NCBI GenBank assembly: GCA_004764695.1
Contig: SMSO01000014.1
Location: forward strand, 3,857,148 to 3,921,147
Source of the DNA: Schizochytrium sp. TIO01
Lineage: Eukaryota > Sar > Bigyra > Thraustochytrida > Thraustochytriidae
Reading direction: 5' to 3'
DNA: 64,000 nucleotides
Notes under the pieces: generated by a model
Database searches by the model: none
What the model saw: the letters and a program-made list of their open reading frames with translations, nothing else
Told to the model about the DNA's origin: nothing
Position numbers and translations under genes: made by a program
Shown: piece by piece, positions 43,915 through 53,631 of the stretch
Layout: every line of letters begins with the position of its first letter
Position numbering within the stretch: the first letter of the stretch is position 1

Positions 43915-44460
43915 TCATTCATAAATCTCAAGACCCCATACACCAAATGTGTTATGAATATCGGCAAGAAGTGAATTCACCACAATCCTGCGGAGATACA
44001 TATTTTCAGCGCAATTTTGTCTATGAGGTTCGCCGTCTAAGCGAGCACAACATTGTTGTGCCCCAAAACAGGAAACTTCACAGCTTTTGCCAAGTGTTTT
44101 TATTCTTCTGCGGATTTGACCGCATCCTACAACTTGATTAAATTGAGCTTTGCGGTACACGCCAATAATCTAAGCCTACTGAAGGTGAAAAACTTACGTG
44201 CCATCATCATCCTCGCCAGAGGGCCTAGCGAGTGCATCGAGCATGTCGAGGAGGTCCGCGCCGAGGGAGCCAAGAGAAGAGACCGGGTTACGCAGGGCCA
44301 AGGGTGCTGCGGTAGGCCGCTTGGCAAATCGCAGCCCTGGGTTGGGCCTGCCAGGCGCAGCTTTGCGTCCAAACTGTGCCTCCGCAAACTGCACGCGGGC
44401 CACGCCACCCAGGCGTGACCGCGCAAAGGCCCTGCCGCCGCTTGCAGCGCGACCAAGCAT
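43915..44460 (-). CDS. Small hypothetical protein, two exons
   Basis: A GC-rich minus-strand exon begins at the ATG at 44460 and reads MLGRAASGGRAFARSRLGG..., ending SGEDDDG at a GGCAC|GTAAGT donor (exon end 44199). About 200 bp on, an acceptor TATCTCCGCAG precedes an AT-richer exon that keeps the frame: T, then IVVNSLLADIHNTFGVWGLE and a stop at 43915. The joined protein would have about 112 residues. The N-terminus is rich in Arg, Ala and Gly and lacks acidic residues for 25 residues, so mitochondrial import is plausible. No family is recognised. The sharp GC contrast of exon 1 with its surroundings supports coding; the choice of acceptor is uncertain. Confidence 0.45.
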
Positions 44461-45633
44461 CGCTCAAAGTATTGTCGCCTCGCGATTCGAGGTTTGCCTG
44501 CTTTGCTTACTGCATTCTTTCCAGCAATTTACAATCACTGATTTATCAAGAAATTATAAACATGATTTATTTACTATTAATCCACCATTCAAGGCAATAT
44601 TTCTGAAGGCATCTCTGAGTTTCGTTCGAGTTAAACACCCACGTACTGCCAAAGACATTCTCTGCCTGCATCATCGGCGCCTAGAGTGGTTGTGATTGAA
44701 GCAGGGCAGAAACGAACACCCTAATTCACGAATTTTGCAGAGTGTCTAAAGAACATATTATGCCTATAACTAATATTTTTTATCCGTCTCCAATTATTTC
44801 GAAAGTGAGCTATTGTTATCTAAGGGTAACACAATCTGCAAACTAATAATATATCTTAAATTAAAACATTAATTGATTTCGCAGTGAATTAGGAGTGTCA
44901 CTAAGAATAAGAGTAAGAGTCTCTACGGTACGTGGTTTCTAAAGCAGTCGTCTAGTTGAGGCAGTGAACGCGACGCAATTCCTTTGCAGATAATATGAAT
45001 GCCTGGGCATCAGATCTCTTCAAGGTGGACAACGATTAGCCTGCTTTCATCCTGCACATTTGCTATCTTGCGTTGCTGGCAACTGTTGCCGGAGGTCTCA
45101 TTCTGCAGCAATCGCGGGCAGCCAGCCATCGTCTCCGGAAGGAGGAGAGTCTATACTACAGGTTATAGGCCTCCAAAGTGAAGAATACGTACTGATACTA
45201 TAGGCTAAACGGATGCACAGTCGGCATTATATATTATACCTAAGTAAGGTGATTGATGAAGAACAAACTGCAGTAGGAAGGTGTAGGTAGGCAGGTCTAC
45301 CTACTCCTACTATGGAAAGCTCTGCAAGAGCATTAAAAATGCGGCCACCGCACAAGTTCTCTGTTTCTTTATTTGTGATTTCTACTTGTAATTGTAACAT
45401 ACAAGGCATGGAGTAGTATTTTTATTATTATGATGAAGAAGTTATGTTAAAAATGTTTTAAAAGAATATATATAGGCATATGTACTATATACTATAAACT
45501 TTAAAGTTATGATTTGATCGCTTTGCTTATGCTTGCACTTGCTCACATCAGGAAAAGTTTGACCAAAGCCACAAGGAGCCGCCAGGTGCCGCAAAGACCT
45601 TCGAGGCTGTATCGAGGGGCAAAAGCATCCACC
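44461..45633. other. Intergenic, no gene recognised
   Basis: AT-rich sequence between divergent genes. Short frames only; no repeat or RNA-like structure was noticed. Confidence 0.5.
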
Positions 45634-45954
45634 ATGGCATTTCCAGGGCGTTTGGCGCGCCCTGTGGCCAAAATTGCGACAGGACTGCTGCGAAAACCAC
45701 AAGTTTCACAGAGATCTTCCCTGCTCAGGACCACTCAGCAGCAGTCGGGTGTCTTCTCAAAGCAAACATCAACCTCGTTCTGCTTTGAGACTGCAGATAA
45801 TTCTGCAGCCAGAAGGAGGGTGTTTGCAGCAGTGACAGCAGCTCAGAACCAAGTTCTTACGCAAGTATCAGCATCGATGCCTCAATTCAATGTTGGCTCA
45901 CTGAGCATGCTGGAACAACTCATGTGCTCATCGGCCCCTATTAAGGATAGGTAA
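45634..45954 (+). CDS. Small hypothetical protein with presequence-like N-terminus
   Basis: From the ATG at 45634 the frame encodes 106 residues; the open frame extends to 45514 but the upstream part looks like UTR. The N-terminus MAFPGRLARPVAKIATGLLR is Arg/Ala/Leu-rich and free of acidic residues for ~50 positions, like a mitochondrial presequence. The remainder (SAARRRVFAAVTAAQNQVLT, then GSLSMLEQLMCSSAP) is helical without a known motif. A GTAACA just before the stop could be a weak donor, so the C-terminus may be longer. Function is unknown. Confidence 0.4.
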   Translation: MAFPGRLARPVAKIATGLLRKPQVSQRSSLLRTTQQQSGVFSKQTSTSFCFETADNSAARRRVFAAVTAAQNQVLTQVSASMPQFNVGSLSMLEQLMCSSAPIKDR

Positions 45955-46547
45955 CAGTGAACACAGCCAAATCAAACGAGAGTAGAGTCCCATATGTTCG
46001 TGTTTCCCCCCCTCCATCTGTGGTGCCTCATATGCACAGTTCCAGGCTCAACCGTGCTACAATATGAGTCATTTTAAAAGAGGGTATTCCGCCATTCAAA
46101 AGGTTGGTATCTAGGCTTCTATCGCAGTATATTGAAACAGGATGGAAGCAAAAATCAAGGCTAAGGGACATGTCGCCCTTTCCATCGTAAAAACCTCAAC
46201 TACGTAGACTGCCGAGTTCTCAAGCTAAAAGGTAAAATCCAGCGTCTCGTGCACATAACTTGGATGACTCAAGTTCTGAGTTGCAGTGAGACTCGGCAGC
46301 AACAACTGTGACAGATACACGAATGACAGCTATTTAATAGCCTAACACCTTAGTTCATGTATAATTTCTTTTGCTTCTTTAATTTATTGTGTTACAAAAC
46401 CATTCGTTCAACATTGATAGCTTTTAGGATTTAGTTTTTTAGTTTTCTAAACCTTGACAAGGAGAGCAAAGGTGGTTCTCTTTCCGGCAAGTACTTCCAA
46501 AGTAGCCAGGAAATAGCTTAATTGGGTGCTGTATTTGATCAGGATTT
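45955..46547. other. Intergenic between convergent genes
   Basis: No coding signal was seen. TTTAG-rich stretches near 46430 belong to the 3' flank of the downstream minus-strand gene. Confidence 0.5.
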
Positions 46548-47363
46548 TCAACCTGAAATCTTACGTTCGAGGATGTGATCGTCTGTACTGCTCAACGTTT
46601 TCTTCGTTGATCTAGCTGTCCTTACAGACTCTTGCGAGATCTTCTTTTGCACATCATTTTCAAAGCCGATTTTGTGTGGGAAAGCGTCATCTCTGCAAGT
46701 GATGACGATTGTATCCCCACGCGTTAAGCAGTCGAGAATGCGTGCTTTCTTATTTAAAGTCTGAGTTGAATTACCTCGCTTGTGTGCTACTAATCGATAG
46801 GGCGCTGGGCTTGGTTCGCCGCGCGCCATGCTATCATGATGACGAAGTCTTCCATGAGGCTTCTGACGCTCTGCATTGCGTTGGCTTGCTACCTGGATCA
46901 ACCACCCGATAGTTTGCAAACCTTCGCCACAAGCAATTGTCATTGGTTTTGCATCGCAAAATTGCACTTTGAAATGCAGTGCTTCCTCCTTTTCTTCGCT
47001 AGCACTTTTGGCTGGCTGGGCGGCCTTTCGCTGTTTTGAAGAAGATGAATGCTCCCCAAACAAGCCAAATGATAAGCTGTTGGCTAAGTCTTCAGCTGGA
47101 TGCTCGTGAAGACCAGAAACATGCACGTTCACGCCAAGGCTTTCGTCCTCCATCATTGAGGATTTTGGTTGGGAGGATAATCCACGAGAAAGGGGTTTGC
47201 ATGAGTGCTCATAATGCCAAGCAACATGTGTCCCTTCACTTGAGACAGCAAGTAGGGAATTAAAACTTAGAAAATTGACCAGCTTGTCACAGAAGCAGCT
47301 TTCATTCGGTAGAGAAAGTATGTGTATATTATTTAAGAAATCAAGATGGACTGCAGTGACCAT
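46548..47363 (-). CDS. Hypothetical protein, possible ubiquitin-like domain
   Basis: A 271-residue frame from the ATG at 47363; in-frame ATGs at 47156 and 47153 give a ~200-residue version (starting MEDESLGVNVHVSG) and may be the true start, because the first 69 residues look less coding-like. The centre reads LHFKVQFCDAKPMTIACGEG then LQTIGWLIQVASQRNAE, and later ARILDCLTRGDTIVI. This order of strand, turn, strand, helix and final strand is reminiscent of a ubiquitin-like fold, but no specific family is recognised. The C-terminus is basic and polar. There is no signal peptide or membrane span. Confidence 0.5.
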   Translation of the reverse strand: MVTAVHLDFLNNIHILSLPNESCFCDKLVNFLSFNSLLAVSSEGTHVAWHYEHSCKPLSRGLSSQPKSSMMEDESLGVNVHVSGLHEHPAEDLANSLSFGLFGEHSSSSKQRKAAQPAKSASEEKEEALHFKVQFCDAKPMTIACGEGLQTIGWLIQVASQRNAERQKPHGRLRHHDSMARGEPSPAPYRLVAHKRGNSTQTLNKKARILDCLTRGDTIVITCRDDAFPHKIGFENDVQKKISQESVRTARSTKKTLSSTDDHILERKISG

Positions 47364-48314
47364 CTATCCATAGCAACGCTGTGAGTGGTCCGCTCGTATT
47401 GAAGTGGTGAGAGTTTACCGGATCTCTTCACCTTTTCAACTTTCTTATTGGATTCTGTAAATACTTGGCCATCACTGTTCCTATTGATTGACAACACATG
47501 CATGGACTACCAAGGACGCGGTAGCTGTGGTCTGCGACCAAGCAAGCTGCTGAGTCCACTACCGGGGGACAAACATTCCAATCAGCTTTAATTTTTGTTA
47601 ACTTAAAATGGACCTGCGATTGTTGGACTCCAACAACTCAGGTGCGGTCCCTTTCAAAAGTTATACATAGTTTTTTGATTTTATTTAATTAAAAAAAAAA
47701 GTAAGAGTGAGAGAATGAAGAAAAAGGGTGAAAGACAAAAGAAGGGAAAAGAGACCATAGAATAGTAGAACGGGAACTCTTAGAGTTTCCTTTATCAAAA
47801 GGAAACAGGATTTTGCCGCGCGGGAGAGAACTATTAATGCCAAGTAGAGGCATGGGTGTCAAATTAACCTATCGATCAATCCGATCAATGAACATTTCGC
47901 TTTTTGTTTGAACTCACAACAAAGGATTTGTTTAGTTCGTAGAGCTGAGGAAGGAAGGAGGTGGCGCGTTGCGAAGGCTGGAATGACTAGCAAAGAAACT
48001 GTGTCAACACAGTTCTCGGTTGTATCCCCTTTTAAGCACGCTCTATTTTTATGTGTTGGCGATGACAACATATATTATGCCGACAGTAAAACATCGCAAA
48101 ACAAACATATACCCACTGTTTTTCTATTTTTTCTATTCTATAATTATCTGAACTAGAGAATCGAGGAGAGGAGCGTAACAACGCGAAAAATTCTATTGAT
48201 AATATTAATAATTACAATAGCAACAATAGTACCTACTACAAATCATGTTTTCCATCACCACTATTTGATGTTGAGATATAGCATGAAAACAGTCCAATTC
48301 CGGTCTTCTCATGA
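47364..48314. other. Intergenic
   Basis: Upstream of the preceding minus-strand gene and downstream of the TTC29-like gene. AT-rich with A-runs near 47690; frames of 70-82 codons overlap on both strands without motifs. Confidence 0.5.
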
Positions 48315-49550
48315 TCATGATGAGGTAGCAACTGCATTTGTAGATGATGTGGGGAATTCTCTTCGAATCCGCCAATCCAAAAGCGAAGCAACATCGTGCT
48401 GTACCATACGCATCAACGCAGATTTGCGAGCATTGCGCATTGCTAAACCAAGTAAGACACGAGCGTCATCCATAATGCGATTTTCTTTCGATTGATGCTT
48501 ACAGACAAGCTCAAAATTTTGCTCAAAATAACGCACCGCTTCCTCATGGCTACCAGCTTCGGAATGCACTAAACCAAGGCTACGGCAAGCAGATGCTTCC
48601 ATAACTGGGTTATAGGTCTGCTGTGCAATTCCCAAACTCTGCTCTAGATATTCAATAGCCTTTTGAGTTTTCCCTTGCATTTGCAAATAAGCTTCTGCTA
48701 GAAGTTCACACACGAGTCCTTTACTAGCAAGGTTATTTGATTTATCAAAATAGTCAAAGCTTTGTGAAAGAGCAACAATAGCGCGTTCCGGTTTGCCAAG
48801 TACATTAAAGGCTCGCCCAAGGCGTGAATTAGCTTGAGCTTTGGCGGAGGCGTTCTTCTCTTCAGATGCAATTCGCACAACACGCTCTAGATAATCAACA
48901 ATGACGTCTTGATCCTTTGGACTACTTGTTGGCATTGCTTCGAGTTCTTGCGCACGCTTATCATACACGATGGCCAGCTGCTGGCGGCCCTTCAAGGTAC
49001 TTGCGCTGTCATCATTCTGGGTTGAGAGCTCCACAAAGCGTTCCAGATGCTCAATTGACTGTGCCGTCATGCCGGACAATCGCTGCAGCGTAATCCCGAG
49101 AAGATATCGTGCCTCCTTTTCGCCCGTCACATCGTCTACGAGCTGAGAAATTTTGAGACATTTCTCATAAAAAATGGTACCGGTTTGGTAATCGCCCTTT
49201 TTGCAAAACGCGCTAGCGAGGTCCCGGTAATTGTCAAAAACAACGGTTGGAGCGCCTCCGCGGCGAGCCTTTTCTGCCTGGGTAAGTTTCTCTTGAATGA
49301 AGCGCAACTCGATTGGGACCGACTCTTCACCCTTTCCTTCAATAATGGATGACGTCTGCGGCGAAGGCCCCGCTTTATCTTCATTAGCTTTGTCATCCTT
49401 GTGCTGGAGGTAGAAAAAGTCCACAAAGGACTGTACGAAGCCTCCTGTCAAAATTTCCACACAGTATGCGAGCTCCTCTGGTTCTTTGCTTGCACCTGCG
49501 GTCGCGCTGCCAAAGTCCGGGTTTGCTGTCGATGTCGCTAGTGCACTCAT
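48315..49550 (-). CDS. TTC29: TTC29-like tetratricopeptide repeat protein
   Basis: A 411-residue protein from the ATG at 49550 (the longer frame starts at a TTG). Helix-turn-helix TPR units run through about residues 95-375, for example FCKKGDYQTGTIFYEKCLKI, RLGRAFNVLGKPERAIVALS, EAYLQMQGKTQKAIEYLEQS and GLVHSEAGSHEEAVRYFEQN. The N-terminal segment with QEKLTQAEKARRGG ahead of the repeats and the overall length fit TTC29, a ciliary/flagellar protein needed for normal axoneme beating. If correct, this indicates a flagellated stage, as zoosporic stramenopiles have. A different TPR protein (kinesin-light-chain or GPSM-like) is the main alternative, because TPRs alone are weak evidence. Confidence 0.6.
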   Translation of the reverse strand: MSALATSTANPDFGSATAGASKEPEELAYCVEILTGGFVQSFVDFFYLQHKDDKANEDKAGPSPQTSSIIEGKGEESVPIELRFIQEKLTQAEKARRGGAPTVVFDNYRDLASAFCKKGDYQTGTIFYEKCLKISQLVDDVTGEKEARYLLGITLQRLSGMTAQSIEHLERFVELSTQNDDSASTLKGRQQLAIVYDKRAQELEAMPTSSPKDQDVIVDYLERVVRIASEEKNASAKAQANSRLGRAFNVLGKPERAIVALSQSFDYFDKSNNLASKGLVCELLAEAYLQMQGKTQKAIEYLEQSLGIAQQTYNPVMEASACRSLGLVHSEAGSHEEAVRYFEQNFELVCKHQSKENRIMDDARVLLGLAMRNARKSALMRMVQHDVASLLDWRIRREFPTSSTNAVATSS

Positions 49551-50251
49551 GGTAAGCTTTGTCAAGAGTCAGCTCGTTGACAGCCCTTTCTGCCTGCCAA
49601 CTAGTGAACAAGCCTCTGTTTGGTGCAATGCGTCTGGTTCTTTAAACACTCGTACTTTTGTTTCAGGTTGATGCCATATGCTTGCCGGGGCGCTGAAGAC
49701 ATGACAAAATCAAGGCTCTATGATGTTCTCTTCGCACACCTTCGCACACCTAGGTACGTTTGCGAACTTAAAAAAAAGAGGGGGGAGAAATATTATATGT
49801 AGCATACAGGAGGAATCCGTTGGGTTCACCGTCGTTTGGGTAACCAAACTAATCTACATAGTTTCGGAATGACAAAAAGGTGAGTATTGTTGATGCCAAT
49901 TCAAGATACACCACCTCTTGTCGAGGAATCTTCCTCTATGGTGCTCAAAATGTTTTTTGTTGAGAGAAGCTTTAACTGGCTTGTGTTGAGTGCATTCCTC
50001 CTGTTTGAAACTACTAATAGTCTTACAATTTTATTTTTGCGTCGTTACTATTTGAGTACACTGTGTTCACAACTGTCCGGACCCATACAGGGAAACAGGT
50101 TTTTTTTAAGACCTGCAAAGTTAAGGAGTTACCAAAGTGTCTCCAGACCTATGTGAGAAGTTCCAATGAAAAAGAGAGATGATCCTCTGACATTTATGAG
50201 ATTAAACAAGGCATATCACAGAGGTGCCGTAACGTGCGTAGCGTATGCAGC
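49551..50251. other. Intergenic between divergent genes
   Basis: Promoter regions of the TTC29-like and polytopic membrane protein genes. A short duplicated TTCGCACACC occurs at 49732-49750, and tandem GCAGCATGC-type units occur at 50248-50268 right at the start of the membrane-protein gene. Confidence 0.5.
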
Positions 50252-52234
50252 ATGCGCAGCATGCGCAGCGCTGCTGTCACGCCTGATGCACCCCACGAGG
50301 ACTGCATTAATATTATTCCTGAATTGCACGCAGAGAAAAGGTCGTCCTCATCATCTTTGCAGGTGTTCAACACAATCATAAATGCGGCGCCGCAGCAGAG
50401 CAACACAATAAAGGACGCTCAAAGCAGCCAGCACATGGAGAGCTTGAGGAGTCCTGGAATACACAAAGGTACTTCTCAAGAAATTGGCTCACAGGCTCTG
50501 AGCCATCCACCTCAACGACCATCAAGTAGCTACATTCCCTCGAGCCATGGATACACCACACGCAGAGCATATATTCGGTATCTAATGCCTCAATTTGAGC
50601 CTATTATAGTCGACGAGTCTCGGGTTCTGGCTAGGGTTTTGCATCTCCAAATCGCAACACAGTACTATCGCCCGAACGTGATCTTGAGAAGCTCATTGAT
50701 ATTTATATCGCTTGTCCTGTACGCAGTGGCATTTGTTTATCAGCTGGAGCATATTGCAATCATTTCACTGTGCCTCATATTTGGAACACTATTTCAAATT
50801 TTGTTGGGATTAAGACTTGATGTACTCGACCTTATGATCCATTCCTTTTATTCAATCTTCATGGTCTTCAACTTGATGGCATTCTGGGTATGTTTGTTGT
50901 ATGTTTTCCAAGCCTCTGTTACTTGGTTGATCAGCTTATCATTATTCTTTCTCGGAGCACTTGCGCCACTTGTTGATGCTCTCCCAATGTTGCGGAGAAA
51001 ACGCATCGCAAGACACTATTTCTTTTTAGCAACACTGTACATGTTTTTATGTGTTGCCTCGGCAGGAGAAATGCTTCCTATTGAGGAAGGCCAAAAAAGT
51101 GTATTAGGTATCACATCTGATATACGTAACGAAATGATGATATATGCTGGAAATGGTGCTGTCTTCCTTTATTCGTATGCTTTCATGGTATTGCGAAAAC
51201 CCGCACATCTGCACATGGTTCATGCAAATATGCGATCTATAAAATCTCGTGTGGACGATCTCCACCGCCTCCGGTCACACTTGAAGATCCTGTTTCCTCG
51301 ACTGAAGCAGCGTCAAGGTGATGTTGTTAATCATGACGAAACCTTAGACTCAATGGTATTAGTGTTGTACTCACCAATGCTGCCATTTTCTGTGGTTTCA
51401 CGCGATACGATTATGAAGAATGTTTGTGGGGGATATTTAAGTAAGATTGCATTTGGTGTTCATAAATATGTACCAATGCTTCCTGTTGTAGGGTCTCTTA
51501 TGGTTATTGTTTGTCATACCTTAGTTATGTGTGTCTTGCAAGGCCGCATAAACGACGATTTGCTCCCGTTCGTAACTTTTTGTATCATTCTGTGTAACAT
51601 GTTTCTCCTATTCTTTGTTTTTGGGTTATGCAGTCGCAACGTGCTCAGCCGCATGATACATCAATTTGAACCTGTCCTTTTGATGGGCTTGCTCATTTGC
51701 CTCACAATTATATCATGTTGGCTATTCCCTTTAAAATATTGTCTTGTGATGCTTTTTAACATGCCTTCATTGTTTACAGGTATTTGTTCAGATGCTTTAC
51801 CATCCTTTGCTTCCAAAGGACTACGTCGAAGCGCGGCAATTGTTGTAAGCCTTTACTATTTGTGTGGATTACATTATGGTATCCACTCAGAACGATTTGT
51901 TTTTAGACCGGATACTTCGTCCCAAACTCTTCTTGTTATTAACTTCGGGGGTGACTCACTAATTATCAGTTCTTCAGAAGTAAGTGGTGGTATATTGTGG
52001 ACTATCATAATCTTTCATATTAAATACCTTTATCATTCTTACGCAAGGCCAAATTGCTGTGTACTTTTGCGAGGTTCGCTAGCTTATGCAAGAATGACCA
52101 TGCAGGAGTACGAAGCTTTGCGAGCTGTTTACAATCGCCTTGTGTTAAATTTAGACTTGGCTGCGAAAGAAGCAACCCAGATTCTAGATGATGCAATTCG
52201 ATCCAACGGCGAGAATTTCTCTACTGCAGACTGA
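50252..52234 (+). CDS. Polytopic membrane protein of unknown family
   Basis: The frame gives 660 residues from the ATG at 50252 (the open frame extends a few codons upstream only to a GTG). Residues ~1-130 are polar and Ser-rich. About ten to twelve hydrophobic spans follow in two blocks, for example LIFISLVLYAVAFVYQL, ISLCLIFGTLFQILLGL, LISLSLFFLGALAPLV, then VVGSLMVIVCHTLVMCVL, FCIILCNMFLLFFVFGL and LLMGLLICLTIISCWLF. A basic loop (SIKSRVDDLHRLRSHLKIL) separates the blocks. I recognise no transporter or channel signature, so it may be lineage-specific. The codons are more AT-rich than those of the conserved genes nearby. The C-terminal ~45 residues form a cytosolic helix. Confidence 0.7.
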   Translation: MRSMRSAAVTPDAPHEDCINIIPELHAEKRSSSSSLQVFNTIINAAPQQSNTIKDAQSSQHMESLRSPGIHKGTSQEIGSQALSHPPQRPSSSYIPSSHGYTTRRAYIRYLMPQFEPIIVDESRVLARVLHLQIATQYYRPNVILRSSLIFISLVLYAVAFVYQLEHIAIISLCLIFGTLFQILLGLRLDVLDLMIHSFYSIFMVFNLMAFWVCLLYVFQASVTWLISLSLFFLGALAPLVDALPMLRRKRIARHYFFLATLYMFLCVASAGEMLPIEEGQKSVLGITSDIRNEMMIYAGNGAVFLYSYAFMVLRKPAHLHMVHANMRSIKSRVDDLHRLRSHLKILFPRLKQRQGDVVNHDETLDSMVLVLYSPMLPFSVVSRDTIMKNVCGGYLSKIAFGVHKYVPMLPVVGSLMVIVCHTLVMCVLQGRINDDLLPFVTFCIILCNMFLLFFVFGLCSRNVLSRMIHQFEPVLLMGLLICLTIISCWLFPLKYCLVMLFNMPSLFTGICSDALPSFASKGLRRSAAIVVSLYYLCGLHYGIHSERFVFRPDTSSQTLLVINFGGDSLIISSSEVSGGILWTIIIFHIKYLYHSYARPNCCVLLRGSLAYARMTMQEYEALRAVYNRLVLNLDLAAKEATQILDDAIRSNGENFSTAD

Positions 52235-53631
52235 AGGCTTACAAGTAATACTCAAAGATATATAAGGCCAATATTAAATTCTAATTCTTAATTTTTAAAA
52301 AATAATAGTAGGGCGCCTGCGAGAGATTTCTTTTGTTTATTATTAATAATAAAAAACTAAACATCATGATTACTGTTTTAAAATGTTAGTTAAATTAAAA
52401 TTACCAATTCAGAGTTTTTTTTTGTTTTTTTTGTTTTTTTCAAATTAATGTTCATAATTTTAATTAAAAAAATATAGAGCAGGCCTATATAAGAGAAGGC
52501 CCTATATGGAAGCAGGTGGATGATAACAATACCAACCCCGAATTTCCATTAAGATTTCGTGGTTCTCACGCAGTTTTCTTCTTCTTAACCCTTGCTATCT
52601 CCACCACGATTAAGTTATTTAATACTCAATATGCTAAATAATACGAGTCAGGCGCTAGCATAGTGCTTACCATTATCCCTATGTAACCCTTAATTAGGCA
52701 GTGTAAGTACTTCTGTAGGTAAGATGTCCGTGTCCATCCATTTGCTTTAGCCACTCCATCTTGAAGAGAACAGATCGCACGTCCAAGCAAACACCAAACC
52801 ATTGACCATCGTCAGGTCGAGTTTGATCTAAGGTTGGTCGCTCAACGATGTCGTGAGACGCAGTTGCAAGCTCTCTGGCAAGCTGTAAGAATGCAGCAGC
52901 TATTTGTTTAGTCAAGCAGAGAAACGAACCCTTGAAGACGGCGCTCAGCGCTGTTGTCAAGGGGCAAGGGAAGGCACGCGGTTGATATTTTAGTATACGA
53001 CTACGTTGAATACCAGATGCCTTTTCCGCTAATGCTCAACCTGGTGCGAGTAGCGCTAAGCGCTTGCTAAATGCACAATGCTTATATGCAAAGTAAGAGG
53101 AATCCGAAAAGCAAAAGCAAAGTAGTTGAGTAAAATGCACGATATTATACGGTCGAATGCCTAAGCCGCTGATAAGTAAGTGACATTGAAGATTCTTGAA
53201 ACTCTGGGGAGAGGATGCGAAAGGCTCTATTGCTCTGCTTTGTGTTTTTGTTGTTGCCTTTAAATGGTCCATGATGCTATGAATAAACAAGTTATCCCTG
53301 TCTGAGCAAATTCTCGTGCGGAGGAAATACACACTGAAAATTCTGAGACTGTTTGTAAGGACACAACGAATTCGAAAGCATGACGCTTTAAGCCTTGGTA
53401 TCTTTATGTTTTGTTTCTTTTTTATCAACATTTCATCCTAACCCTTTAATCTGAAACTATAGATTTCAATCAACAGTTGCAGACAGTGGCTGAGCAAAGA
53501 TAGCCTCGATAGACTTCCATACGTTTTTAATGTTTTAGAGGTTGTCTCTCGCTGTTTATAAGCGTGGTTTCTCATTATTATTCTTAAGGGTTAATCTTGA
53601 TTTTTTTTTTTTAAATAAATGTAATAGCAAT
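52235..53631. other. Intergenic with a possible exon remnant
   Basis: AT-rich 3' flanks of convergent genes. A GC-richer minus-strand frame at ~53027-52694, open for ~110 codons without an ATG, reads QIAAAFLQLARELATASHDI and DGQWFGVCLDVRSVLFKMEW before a stop. It is preceded by an acceptor-like CCCTTGACAACAG, so it could be an isolated last exon or a gene remnant; no family is recognised. Confidence 0.4.
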
